Position numbers and translations under genes: made by a program | Shown here: in pieces, positions 1-7,316 of the stretch | Layout: the number at the start of each line of letters is the position of its first letter | How positions within the stretch are numbered: the stretch's first letter is position 1 | Assembly: GCA_019873685.1 (NCBI GenBank) | Contig: JAIOAT010000022.1 | Coordinates: forward strand, 1 to 48,658 | Direction: 5' to 3' | DNA length: 48,658 nt | Origin: Chloroflexota bacterium | GTDB taxonomy: Bacteria; Chloroflexota; Anaerolineae; Aggregatilineales; Ch27 | The notes under the pieces: generated by a model | Databases searched by the model: none | What the model was told of the DNA's origin: nothing | Seen by the model: the letters and a program-made list of their open reading frames with translations, nothing else

Positions 1-50
1 GAAGCAAGAGCGATTTTTTCGCCTTTTTCACGGGCAGCGAGGGCTGGCTG

Positions 51-95
51 AGAGAGCAGGAGGCCAGGAGACCGGGAAGCCAGGAGGTCGATTCT
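51..95. repeat. GA-rich dispersed repeat, copy 1
   Basis: This is a purine-rich tract built of variants of CAGGAG/CCAGGAG. It contains the 17-mer CAGGAGGCCAGGAGACC at 57-73, which is found again exactly at 47941-47957. A looser relative lies at 2348-2434. There are no regular spacers, so it is not a CRISPR array. Confidence 0.6.
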
Positions 96-261
96 CCGTA
101 CGGCAACCAATTCGGTGACGCCAGAGGCATTCGTTTACTTCGGTGTTCTTCACGGGCAGCGGCAGGTGCGGGGCAGCCAGCCGGGCATGATTCGGCAGCC
201 AGCCAACCTGCCACAGAACGCTTCGAGGAGAAACTTATGAATACCGATGGATGGGGGAGTG

Positions 262-336
262 ATGCGGGAAGTTGTCCCGCGCGATGGGCAGACCTACGAC
301 ATGTACTGCTATGGGCTGCTACGCCGCGAGTGGTAG
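262..336 (+). pseudogene. Possible ClpP N-terminal remnant (24 codons)
   Basis: A short frame starts at ATG 262, preceded by GGGGGAG, and ends at TAG 334-336. The peptide contains VPRDGQTYDMYCYGLLRRE. This resembles the N-terminal strand and first helix of ClpP-type proteases, where a conserved Tyr-Asp-(Ile/Met)-Tyr element precedes a Leu-Leu-(Lys/Arg)-(Glu/Asp) stretch. Nothing after the stop continues the family, so it could be a severed gene start or a chance frame. The resemblance is from memory and short, hence the low confidence. Confidence 0.25.
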
Positions 337-397
337 AGTAGCTCTCTTAGAAATCCGTAATAAAACCAGCCAGACACCCACAACCCGCGCCAAAATG

Positions 398-406
398 TGC
401 TAAGAT
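398..406 (+). promoter_or_regulatory. Extended -10 promoter of ferritin gene
   Basis: TGCTAAGAT lies about 60 bases before the ferritin ATG. The TGn extension followed by TAAGAT matches an extended -10 element. No clear -35 hexamer is seen 17 bases upstream. The same TGn-TA arrangement is repeated before several other genes in the window. Confidence 0.5.
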
Positions 407-463
407 CGGGTCACTCGCCCTGACAGGTGAGGTTGCGAATAGAACCAGAGAGGATAGTGTGCG

Positions 464-982
464 ATGTTAAGCGAGCGAATGGTTAAAGCCCTGAACGATC
501 AAATCAATGCCGAGCTGCATTCCGCCTACATCTACCTGGCCATGTCAGCCTACTTTGCTGATGCCAACTTCCCCGGCTTTGCCCACTGGATGCGCCTGCA
601 GGCTCAGGAAGAACTGGGCCATGCGATGAAGTTCTACGACTACATCATCGAGCGCCGTGGGCGTGTCCAGCTCACCGCGCTGGAAGCGCCGGCGACTTCC
701 TGGGAAACGCCGCTGGCCGCCTTTGAAGACGCTCTCAAGCACGAGCAATACATCAGCGGCCGGATCAACAAACTGGCTTCGCTGGCCCTGGAAGAGCACG
801 ATCACGCCACCGGCAGCTTCCTGAAGTGGTTTGTGGACGAGCAGGTGGAAGAAGAAGCGTCGGTCGATGCCGTCGTGCAGGACCTCAAGCGCGTACAGGA
901 CTACCCCGCTGGTCTGTTCATGCTCGACCGTGAACTGGGTCAACGCACGCCAGCAGCCGCTGAGGAAGCAGGCGCCGAATAG
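464..982 (+). CDS. ftnA: Bacterial non-haem ferritin
   Basis: A 172-residue iron-storage ferritin that oxidises Fe(II) and holds it as ferric mineral in a 24-subunit cytoplasmic shell. The length is normal for bacterial ferritins. The ferroxidase-site residues line up at the same numbers as in E. coli FtnA: Glu17, Glu50, His53, Glu94, Gln127 and Glu130, with Tyr24. They are visible in the motifs NAELHSAYIYL (15-25), EELGHAMK (49-56) and DEQVEEE (125-131). The start ATG has an upstream AGAGAGGA ribosome site. The gene stands alone, with an extended -10 promoter in front and a strong hairpin terminator (1016-1053) behind. No iron-responsive operator was recognised. Confidence 0.95.
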   Translation: MLSERMVKALNDQINAELHSAYIYLAMSAYFADANFPGFAHWMRLQAQEELGHAMKFYDYIIERRGRVQLTALEAPATSWETPLAAFEDALKHEQYISGRINKLASLALEEHDHATGSFLKWFVDEQVEEEASVDAVVQDLKRVQDYPAGLFMLDRELGQRTPAAAEEAGAE

Positions 983-1015
983 CGCCCGTTAAAGCGCATT
1001 CCACAGCCAACAAAC

Positions 1016-1053
1016 CCGGTCGTAGCCGCGGGAATTTCCGCCGCTACGACCGG
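1016..1053. terminator. Bidirectional hairpin terminator
   Basis: CCGGTCGTAGC (1016-1026) pairs perfectly with GCTACGACCGG (1043-1053). After one mismatch, an inner GCGG/CCGC stem closes a 6-base loop. The hairpin sits between the convergent ferritin and 1073-1690 genes. There is only a short T run on the plus side, so it may serve both strands imperfectly. Confidence 0.65.
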
Positions 1054-1072
1054 TCAGTTTACAGCGGAAGCA

Positions 1073-1690
1073 TCACCGATCGGGATCGAGCGTGTCGTCA
1101 GGCGGCACGACCCACAGCCACCAGTACGGATCGCGGGGATAGACCGCCGCCAGGTCTGCGCCCCACAGAAAGCGCCCGGCTTCCCCCTGCGCCAGGTAAC
1201 GGCGCAACCCGCCATCCAGGCGCTCAAGTTCAGCCCGCTGCTGGTCGGAAAGCCCCTCGCCCCCTTCCTGCAGCGCCTCCTGCAGATGGTGCAGGATGGT
1301 ACGGTGGCGGGCGGTGGTGGGCCAGTTCTCAAAGCAGTTAGCCGCCTCCTGCGCCTCGCAGTCGTTCAGAAATTGCTGCAACAGGTTGACGCGCATCTCC
1401 CACTCGCGGGCGATCTTGTTGAAATAATGGATGCGCCATTCCGTCCGGGCGGCGCGGAAGGCCGCCAGCGCGGAATCCAGGTGGGCCTGCTGGCGATCAT
1501 CCAGCCGGGCGCGTAACGCCGTCAGGCGATGCTGGCGCAACAGAAAGCCGCCAACGGTCAGGTGGGGCATCCCGCCCGGCAACCGCCCGGAAAGCGGCCA
1601 GAATAGTTCCTCTTCGATCAGATAAGGCGTGATCTGGTCGGCCATCGCCGTCAGGACGATGAGATCGCGTTCAGGATCATAAGCGGCCAT
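1073..1690 (-). CDS. Hypothetical protein, last gene of a three-gene operon
   Basis: A 205-residue protein with no family I recognise. The start at ATG 1690 (MAAYDPERD) is preferred because codons further upstream overlap the separate small gene at 1701-1853 and encode Cys/Trp/Gly-rich nonsense. The protein has an N-terminal region with the segment PHLTVGGFLLRQHRL, a central amphipathic, probably helical, part rich in Gln, Arg and Ala, and an aromatic C-terminal tail containing YPRDPYWWLWVVPPDD. The pattern DxxxxxLTAMADQITPYL near the start suggests a soluble helical fold. It lies 10 bases after the 50-residue membrane protein, so co-translation is likely. It could be the cytoplasmic partner of that membrane protein. 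Confidence 0.7.
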   Translation of the reverse strand: MAAYDPERDLIVLTAMADQITPYLIEEELFWPLSGRLPGGMPHLTVGGFLLRQHRLTALRARLDDRQQAHLDSALAAFRAARTEWRIHYFNKIAREWEMRVNLLQQFLNDCEAQEAANCFENWPTTARHRTILHHLQEALQEGGEGLSDQQRAELERLDGGLRRYLAQGEAGRFLWGADLAAVYPRDPYWWLWVVPPDDTLDPDR

Positions 1691-1700
1691 ACGGGGCGCC

Positions 1701-1853
1701 CTAGCCTGCGTTGAGCCACTGCGCGGAAAGCGGGGCGTGCTGCGGTTGCCGCCACAGGCTGACCAGGCGGCGACGCCACCACAGCCACAACAGCGCCAGC
1801 CCCAGCACCGCCACAAAAATCAGCCGGTAAAAACCTGTCCTGACGTTCGTCAT
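1701..1853 (-). CDS. Small single-pass membrane protein (50 aa)
   Basis: Translation from ATG 1853 gives 50 residues ending at TAG 1701-1703. Residues 11-26 (LIFVAVLGLALLWLWW) form one transmembrane helix. It is followed by the positive cluster RRR, so the short C-terminal tail probably faces the cytoplasm. Its ATG overlaps the TGA of the upstream gene (ATGA), the classic sign of translational coupling. The next gene begins 10 bases further on. The gene is easily overlooked because of its size and because it lies inside a longer frame on the same strand. Function is unknown. The position between two soluble proteins suggests an anchor or a small subunit. Confidence 0.65.
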   Translation of the reverse strand: MTNVRTGFYRLIFVAVLGLALLWLWWRRRLVSLWRQPQHAPLSAQWLNAG

Positions 1854-2248
1854 GGATTCAGCCGTACCACACTCTGGTACATCGGGTTGCCCTGAATCTC
1901 GCGCCAGCGCTCATGGCCGCCGTCGCGGTGCCATTCCGTGACCACCATACCATGGTTGTCGGTATACATCAGGCTGGCCGGCAATTGCAGGATATTGGAA
2001 AACGCGGTGATTACCCCCGGCAAGCTCTGCGGAGCCGTCAGGCGGAACCACTTACCCGGCTCCCACTCGATCACCAGCGGCGTACCATGGTAGACAGCCG
2101 ACATGCGGAAAGGCGGCTCCGCCCGCTCGGTCACAAAGTACACATCCCACAGGCGGGCCATCCACAGCGTGCCGTTGACCCGTTCCTGCAACAGGTAGGG
2201 GTTCTTTTCCGGGGTCTGGTAGAACCAGGTGCGTGCATTGGTAGCCAT
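1850..2248 (-). CDS. Hypothetical protein, first gene of a three-gene operon
   Basis: A 132-residue protein starting at ATG 2248 (MATNARTWFYQTPEKNPYLL), with a GAGAGG ribosome site about ten bases ahead. A longer upstream frame overlaps the divergent promoter region and reads through low-complexity DNA, so it is rejected. The sequence alternates hydrophobic and polar residues with many Trp/Tyr/Phe, for example WDVYFVTERAEPPFRMSAVYH, suggesting a beta-rich soluble domain. There is no signal peptide and no recognised motif. Its TGA overlaps the ATG of the 50-residue membrane protein. It is divergent from the formimidoyltransferase-cyclodeaminase gene. Confidence 0.7.
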   Translation of the reverse strand: MATNARTWFYQTPEKNPYLLQERVNGTLWMARLWDVYFVTERAEPPFRMSAVYHGTPLVIEWEPGKWFRLTAPQSLPGVITAFSNILQLPASLMYTDNHGMVVTEWHRDGGHERWREIQGNPMYQSVVRLNP

Positions 2249-2347
2249 CTGGCAGCGCCTCTCCAGCTCAGAGTCCAAGCGCACAAACAGGCCCAGTGTC
2301 CTGTGGCCACCAGTGTACCACACGCCCCCGCCGCCTGCACCCCGGAT

Positions 2348-2434
2348 AAGGAAGCCGGGAGGCCAGAGGCAGAGGCAGGTGTCAGAAGGCAGGACACAAA
2401 ACGGGAGGCCGGGGGGCCGGAAGACCAGGAGGTC
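2348..2434. repeat. GA-rich dispersed repeat, copy 2 (degenerate)
   Basis: A purine-rich tract with units such as GGGAGGCCAGAGG and AGACCAGGAGGTC, related to the tracts at 51-95 and 47927-48045. It lies in the divergent intergenic region, just upstream of the promoter at 2462-2470. Confidence 0.45.
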
Positions 2435-2461
2435 AGTACAATCGCCGGGGCGGGCGGCGTC

Positions 2462-2470
2462 TGGTATAAT
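2462..2470 (+). promoter_or_regulatory. Extended -10 promoter TGGTATAAT
   Basis: A perfect TATAAT at 2465-2470 with the TGn extension, about 50 bases before the GTG start of the formimidoyltransferase-cyclodeaminase gene. The -35 position (TCGCCG) matches poorly. The identical nonamer occurs at 30415 and 32298. Confidence 0.65.
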
Positions 2471-2519
2471 CCCGCCCGGCTTTTCCGCCTGCTGCAATAA
2501 TCGTGTGCGAGGGAGACAG

Positions 2520-4052
2520 GTGTCCGAACCGCTTATCGAGTGCGTCCCCAACTTCAGCGAAGGCCGCCGCCCGGAAGTCATCGAGCAGATTGTGGCCGCC
2601 ATCCGTGCCGTGCCCGGCGCAACTGTGCTGGATACCAGCAGCGACGCCGACCACAACCGCACGGTGGTGACTTTTGTCGGTGCACCGGAGGCGGTGGAAC
2701 AGGCCGCCTACGCCGCTATCGCCACCGCTGCCCGGCTGATCAACCTGGATGAACATCGCGGGGAGCATCCGCGCATCGGCGCGACCGATGTGGTGCCGTT
2801 TGTGCCGCTGCGCGGGGCGACAATGGCCGATTGCGTGGCCATCGCCCGCCGCCTGGGTGAGCGGGTGGGCCGCGAACTGGGCATCCCCGTCTACCTCTAC
2901 GAAGCAGCCGCCACCCGTCCGGAACGGCAGAACCTGGCGAACATCCGGGCGGGCGAGTACGAAGGGTTGAAGCAGACGATCGCCACCGATCCCGATCGTG
3001 CGCCAGACTTCGGCCCGGCGACGCTTGGCCCGGCGGGGGCAACTGTGATCGGCGCGCGCCCCTTCCTGATCGCCTTCAACGTCTACCTGAACACGGCTGA
3101 TGTCCAGATCGCCGACCGGATCGCCCGCGCCGTCCGCCACTCCAGCGGTGGGCTGCACTTCGTCAAAGCGATGGGCGTGCTGGTGGAGGGGCAGGCGCAG
3201 GTTTCCATGAACCTGACCAACTTTGAAAAGACGCCCGTCCACCGCGTCGTCGAGATGATCCGGCGGGAAGCCGCTCGCTATGGCGCGCTGATCACCCATA
3301 GCGAGCTGGTCGGCCTGATTCCGGAAGACGCCCTGCTCGACGCGGCGCAGTGGTACCTGCAGCTCGACCGCTTCACCAAAGATCAGGTGCTGGAGCGGCG
3401 GCTGGCGACCGCCCGCCTGGCCGAAGAGCCTGCTCCCGCGCCCACCGTGGACGCTTTCGCCGGGGCAGTTGCAGAAGGTACGGCGGCGCCCGGCGGGGGC
3501 GCGGTCGCCGCTGCGGCGGGGGCGCTGGCCGCAGCCCTGGCGGGCATGGTCGCCCGCCTGACAGCCGGCAAGAAGAAGTACGCCGAGGTTGAAGCGCAGA
3601 TGACCGCCATCGCCCGCGACGCCGACGCCCTGCGGCTCCGGTTGCTGCAGGCAGTGCAGGCGGATGTGGACGCCTTCGGGCGGGTGATGGAGGCTTACCG
3701 CCTGCCCAGGGAAGACGCTGGCCGGGAAGCCGCGATTCAGGCGGCCCTGATCGGCGCCGCAGGGGTTCCCCTGGGAGTGGCTGAAGCTGCCCTGGAGGCC
3801 ATGAAGCTGGCCGGGAACGCCGCCGCGCTGGGCAACCTGAACGCCATCACCGACGCTATGGCCGGTGTGCATATGGCCCTGGCGGCCATCGAGATCGCGG
3901 CGCTGAACGTGCGGATCAACGCCGCCAGCCTGACTGACCCGGAACGCGCCGCGGATTACGCCGGGCGCGCCGCCGCCATCGTGACCGAGGCCCGCGCTTT
4001 GAGCGCCGACCTGCTGGCTCGCGCGGTGGAACGGGCGGGGTTGGATGGCTGA
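2520..4052 (+). CDS. ftcD: Formimidoyltransferase-cyclodeaminase (fused)
   Basis: A 510-residue bifunctional enzyme of histidine degradation. The N-terminal half moves the formimino group from N-formimino-L-glutamate to tetrahydrofolate. The C-terminal half releases ammonia to give 5,10-methenyl-THF. The formimidoyltransferase domain (about 1-300) begins IECVPNFSEG and carries DADHNRTVV and HPRIGATDVVPF. The cyclodeaminase domain (about 310-510) has the Gly-rich APGGGAVAAAAGALAAAL stretch. The start is GTG 2520, with GAGGGAG five bases ahead. Any earlier start would lie upstream of the -10 element. No hutH, hutU or hutI gene is nearby, so the gene stands apart from the rest of the pathway here. 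Confidence 0.93.
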   Translation: MSEPLIECVPNFSEGRRPEVIEQIVAAIRAVPGATVLDTSSDADHNRTVVTFVGAPEAVEQAAYAAIATAARLINLDEHRGEHPRIGATDVVPFVPLRGATMADCVAIARRLGERVGRELGIPVYLYEAAATRPERQNLANIRAGEYEGLKQTIATDPDRAPDFGPATLGPAGATVIGARPFLIAFNVYLNTADVQIADRIARAVRHSSGGLHFVKAMGVLVEGQAQVSMNLTNFEKTPVHRVVEMIRREAARYGALITHSELVGLIPEDALLDAAQWYLQLDRFTKDQVLERRLATARLAEEPAPAPTVDAFAGAVAEGTAAPGGGAVAAAAGALAAALAGMVARLTAGKKKYAEVEAQMTAIARDADALRLRLLQAVQADVDAFGRVMEAYRLPREDAGREAAIQAALIGAAGVPLGVAEAALEAMKLAGNAAALGNLNAITDAMAGVHMALAAIEIAALNVRINAASLTDPERAADYAGRAAAIVTEARALSADLLARAVERAGLDG

Positions 4053-4088
4053 AGCAGCAGGCCAGAAACCAGATAACACACGGCAACA

Positions 4089-4110
4089 GGGGCGCAACAT
4101 GCTGCGCCCC
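4089..4110 (+). terminator. Hairpin after ftcD
   Basis: GGGGCGC (4089-4095) pairs with GCGCCCC (4104-4110) around an 8-base loop, 37 bases after the ftcD stop. No T tract follows, so it may be a transcript-end stabiliser rather than a strong terminator. Confidence 0.4.
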
Positions 4111-4159
4111 CGGTCGACATTATCGCGGCCCGGCGGGGCCGATTTATGATCAGGAAGGC

Positions 4160-5323
4160 GTGTTGAGAACCATCATGGAACCCATTGCTGCCCGCAGAAT
4201 AATGATCAGGCGTCCAGCGCTGGCGGCGGTCATGGCCGGGGTGATCCTGCTGGCGGGTTGCGTCGGCCAGGAACAGATGGGCACGCCGATGCGCGCTGCC
4301 GACCTGACCGCTACAGCGATCGCCGCCGTGCCAACACGCACCAATACGCCGGTGCCAACCATCGGCCCGACTGACACGCCCACCTCTACCCCGACGCCGA
4401 CGCCCTCCAACACCCCCACGGCTACCCGCACGCCTTTCCACACCAATACGCCGCGCCCCTCCCCGACGCCGCCGATCGTCGTCTCGCCTACCGGGCAGCC
4501 CGCCAGTGCCAGCGCCGGCGAGCCGACCTGGACGCCCCCGCCACTGGACCCGGCGCTGACCATCCCCGATCATTACTGGATGGCCCGCCCGATCCCGGCG
4601 GATTTCACTACCTGGGTCTCGCGCAACTACCCCTATGGCAGCACCAACGGCGGGCGGTTGCAGACGCATCACGGCGTGGACATCCAGAACGGCACGGGGA
4701 CGCCGGTGATCGCTGTCCAGGATGGCACTGTCGTCTATGCCGGGGACGATCTCGGCGCGATCTTCGGCCCGCAGCCCAACTTCTACGGCAACGTGATCGT
4801 CATCCAGCACGACTTTGTCGATCCGGGCAGCGGGGAGCCAGTCTATTCGCTCTACGGGCATCTGCTGGCGGTGAAAGTGGAAAGCGGGCAGCGCGTGACG
4901 CAGGGCGACGAAATCGGCCTGGTGGGGGCGGCGGGTGTCGCCCTGGGGCCGCACCTGCATTTTGAGGTGCGGGTAGGCAATCCCAGCAGCTACGCCAGCA
5001 CACGCAACCCGGAGCTATGGCTGCGGCCTTACCGCGGTTACGGCACGCTGGCCGGACGGATCACCGACGCGGCGGGTAACCTGCTGCGCGATGTGACGCT
5101 GGACGTGACCTCCGCTCGCGACCCGGCCTTCCGCCGCGCCGCCTTCACCTATGCCGATGACACCGTCAACGGGGATACGCAATTCGGGGAAAACTACGCC
5201 CTGGGCGACCTGCCAGCGGATTACTACAACCTGGTGGTGCGCTCCGGCGGGACGACCCTCTTCCGCGATCAGGTGTATGTCCACCCCAACCGCACAACCT
5301 GGGTGGAGATTCAGTTGCGGTAG
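4160..5323 (+). CDS. Lipoprotein M23 metallopeptidase
   Basis: A 387-residue exported lipoprotein predicted to cut peptidoglycan cross-bridges (LytM/M23 family) or to act as a cell-wall scaffold. A hydrophobic signal ends in lipobox LLAGC (Cys34). A Thr-Pro-rich linker (about 50-135) follows, then the M23 domain (about 145-290). Zn ligands are visible as HHGVD (His170, Asp174) and HLH (265-267), with His234 in LYGHL. A C-terminal beta domain (about 293-387, LAGRITDAAGNLLRDVTL) looks like a carboxypeptidase-regulatory-like fold. Start choice is uncertain: GTG 4160, ATG 4175 or ATG 4202 all keep the signal, and AGGAAGG at 4152-4158 best suits TTG 4163 or ATG 4175. It is convergent with the next gene. 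Confidence 0.88.
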   Translation: MLRTIMEPIAARRIMIRRPALAAVMAGVILLAGCVGQEQMGTPMRAADLTATAIAAVPTRTNTPVPTIGPTDTPTSTPTPTPSNTPTATRTPFHTNTPRPSPTPPIVVSPTGQPASASAGEPTWTPPPLDPALTIPDHYWMARPIPADFTTWVSRNYPYGSTNGGRLQTHHGVDIQNGTGTPVIAVQDGTVVYAGDDLGAIFGPQPNFYGNVIVIQHDFVDPGSGEPVYSLYGHLLAVKVESGQRVTQGDEIGLVGAAGVALGPHLHFEVRVGNPSSYASTRNPELWLRPYRGYGTLAGRITDAAGNLLRDVTLDVTSARDPAFRRAAFTYADDTVNGDTQFGENYALGDLPADYYNLVVRSGGTTLFRDQVYVHPNRTTWVEIQLR

Positions 5324-5332
5324 GCGCCCGCC

Positions 5333-5800
5333 CTACAGGGCGCGGAGGGGGAGCTGGCGCACGGATGCTTCCAGCGACGCGCCCTTGGCCTCGTTGTACG
5401 GCCCCAGCGTGCGCCACAGGACACGCCCGGCGCGATCCACCAGGGCGACCATGATCGCGCTCTCGTCGGGGATATCCAGTGCCCGGCGGAAAGCTGACTT
5501 GTCCAGGTAGAGGGTGATGGTTTTCTCCCGCGTGGCCCGGCTGGGGATGCCCAGGCGCATGCCCATATCCAGCAACACCTGGCGCAGGCGCGGCATTGCC
5601 CACACGACCGGCAGTTCATAGTAGCGCAGAGCCGGGTACGCCTGCCGCAAACGCCGGAGCAGCGGCAGCCACGTCTCTACGTCGTATTGCTGCGCCTGCT
5701 GGAAAGCGATCAGCACCACGTTATAGTCGCCCTCAAAATCGGCGGGCAGCCGGAAGCGGCGTCCCTGCAGGTTAGAACCAGCGACCTCTGGAAATTGCAT
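5333..5800 (-). CDS. Thioredoxin-fold (redoxin-like) protein without catalytic Cys
   Basis: A 155-residue cytoplasmic protein starting MQFPEVAGSNLQGRRF at ATG 5800, with AGGA eight bases upstream. A TATAAT at 5838-5843 overlaps the alternative ATG 5839 and so rules out that start. The order of segments fits an AhpC/TSA- or SCO-like thioredoxin fold: a strand with NVVLIAFQQAQQ, a helix, a strand ending YYELPVVW, and a C-terminal region with AIMVALVDRAGRVLWRTLGPY (strand-strand, 'VDRAGRV'). The position where redoxins carry CxxC or a peroxidatic Cys reads AFQQAQQYD and has no Cys, so redox activity is unlikely. It may be a structural or binding relative. I do not know its substrate. Confidence 0.7.
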   Translation of the reverse strand: MQFPEVAGSNLQGRRFRLPADFEGDYNVVLIAFQQAQQYDVETWLPLLRRLRQAYPALRYYELPVVWAMPRLRQVLLDMGMRLGIPSRATREKTITLYLDKSAFRRALDIPDESAIMVALVDRAGRVLWRTLGPYNEAKGASLEASVRQLPLRAL

Positions 5801-6025
5801 CCCGGAATCCTTACCACTACACCTCTGACGTATGGCCATTATAATCGCCGTCAGCGCCGCCGGAGCGGATTTTCAGCAAGTGTTCATCTTCTTCCCATGC
5901 AGCGTTAAGCCACCGGAGCGCAGAGCGCCAGAATCGGGGTACACTGGTAGCCCGGCAGCGATGCCGGTAGGTATTGGGCGAGCGCGTCTATCGCCCGGCG
6001 CTGGCCGGGCAAGGAGCATCAGCAT

Positions 6026-6415
6026 ATGGCCCGCATTTACCGCCACATCCCCCGCGCCCCGGATCAGCACATCGGCAATGTCGATCCGGCCAGCGGGCAC
6101 GTCTATTCGGAACAGTTCGGGCCGGACCGCTACCTGGGCCGGGTGGATTACGCCAGGGGCCACGTGTACCATCACCGCTTCGGCCCGGATGAATATCTGG
6201 GTCGCGTGGACGGGCGTGGCGGGGTCTTCCGCCACCGACGCGGCCCGGACGAATACGTGGGCCGCGTCGCCGCGGATGGCCGGTTGTACCGCCACCGCCG
6301 TCTGGCTCCGGACGTGTACCTGGGCCATGTCGACGACATGAAGCATCCGGTGGAAGGGGCGGCGGCGATTCTGTTCTTTTTCCTGGAGGCGGACGAGCGT
6401 GAAGCGGCTGAATAG
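6026..6415 (+). CDS. Tandem 20-residue repeat protein
   Basis: A 129-residue basic protein made almost wholly of about five tandem units of 20-21 residues, with consensus GPDEYLGRVDxxGxVYRHR. Units begin near residues 12, 31, 52, 72 and 93. The last runs into a hydrophobic segment AAAILFFFL and an acidic tail. AAGGAG lies about ten bases before the ATG. The regular alternation of Tyr/Val and charged residues suggests stacked beta hairpins, each repeat acting as one blade or rung. There is no signal peptide. I do not recognise the family. The gene is followed 21 bases later by a metallophosphoesterase, and the two probably form one transcript. Confidence 0.75.
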   Translation: MARIYRHIPRAPDQHIGNVDPASGHVYSEQFGPDRYLGRVDYARGHVYHHRFGPDEYLGRVDGRGGVFRHRRGPDEYVGRVAADGRLYRHRRLAPDVYLGHVDDMKHPVEGAAAILFFFLEADEREAAE

Positions 6416-6436
6416 ACCGGCAAGCGGGAGAGCAGT

Positions 6437-7273
6437 ATGAGCGTCCGGGCGCGCCTGGCGGCGCTCAGCGGAACGGCGCTGCTTTACGCGGCAGCTTACG
6501 CCGTGCGGGTTGAACCGTATGCGGTGCAGGTGCGGGCAATCACCCTGATCCTGCCGCGCCTGGAGCGGGTCTTTCACGGTTTCCGGCTGGCCCACATCAG
6601 CGACATCCACATCAACGGCTGGATGACCCCAGCGCGGCTGGCCGCGCTTGTCCCGTTGATCAATGCCCAGGGCGCGGATGCCATCGCTATCACCGGCGAT
6701 ATCCTCAGCAGCCATTCCCGCTATGATGCGGCGGCGCTGACCGCGGCGCTGGGGGCGCTGCGCGCGCCGGAGGGCGTCTTCGCCGTGCTGGGCAACCACG
6801 ATCACCGCCACCCCACCGGCCCGGAGGGTATCCGCCGGATGCTAGAAGCGGCCGGGATCGTGGAACTGGCCAACCGCGTCCACACACTGCGACGCGGCGA
6901 GGCTGCCCTGCATCTGGCCGGGGTGGACGACATGGCCTTCCGCCGGGCGCGGCTGGACCGCGTCCTGGCTGCGCTGCCGCCGGGTGGCGCAGCCCTGTTG
7001 CTGGCCCACGAGCCGGACTTCGCCGATATCAGCGCGGCGACCGGCCGCTTTGACCTGCAGCTTTCCGGCCATACCCACGGCGGGCAGGTGCACCTGCCGC
7101 CGTTTGGCCCGCTGGCGCTGCCCAGGTACGGGATGCGCTACCCGGCGGGCCTGTACCGGGCGCAGGAGATGTACGTCTACACCAATCGCGGGCTGGGCAC
7201 CGGGCACCTGCGGGCGCGCTTCAACTGCCGCCCGGAGATCACCGTCTTCACCCTGTGGGCCAGGAGCGCGTGA
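6437..7273 (+). CDS. Membrane-anchored metallophosphoesterase (YkuE/YaeI-like)
   Basis: A 278-residue calcineurin-like phosphoesterase. Two-metal ligands are all present: DIH (Asp56, His58), GD (Asp88), GNHDH (Asn120, His121), His191 in LLAHEPD, and GHTHGG (His212, His214). An N-terminal hydrophobic helix (about 7-22) without a cleavage site should anchor it, with the catalytic domain outside or at the membrane surface. Related YaeI/YkuE enzymes act on lipid- or wall-linked phosphodiesters, so an envelope substrate is likely but not shown. It follows the repeat protein closely and precedes a histidine phosphatase by 43 bases. Confidence 0.88.
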   Translation: MSVRARLAALSGTALLYAAAYAVRVEPYAVQVRAITLILPRLERVFHGFRLAHISDIHINGWMTPARLAALVPLINAQGADAIAITGDILSSHSRYDAAALTAALGALRAPEGVFAVLGNHDHRHPTGPEGIRRMLEAAGIVELANRVHTLRRGEAALHLAGVDDMAFRRARLDRVLAALPPGGAALLLAHEPDFADISAATGRFDLQLSGHTHGGQVHLPPFGPLALPRYGMRYPAGLYRAQEMYVYTNRGLGTGHLRARFNCRPEITVFTLWARSA

Positions 7274-7316
7274 TCACGGTCAGAGCACACAGTATTTTCG
7301 CAAGGTTAGCGGAATC

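Larger units (their letters stand above)
1..463. other. Gene-poor left edge with short repeats
   Basis: No convincing full gene lies before the ferritin. The stretch holds two exact copies of TTCACGGGCAGCG (27-39 and 149-161), two copies of GGCAGCCAGCC near 173-202, and a GA-rich tract at 51-95 that recurs elsewhere in the window. A 24-codon frame at 262-336 is listed separately. The DNA looks like decayed or repeat-derived intergenic sequence. Confidence 0.5.

Noticed and set aside
2433-4100. Very long open frame antisense to ftcD
   Set aside because: It mirrors a well-supported gene in GC-rich DNA, has low-complexity composition and no ribosome site or family motif.
5873-6811. Open frame antisense to the 20-residue-repeat protein and phosphoesterase
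   Set aside because: It spans two well-supported plus-strand genes and shows only reversed repeat composition.
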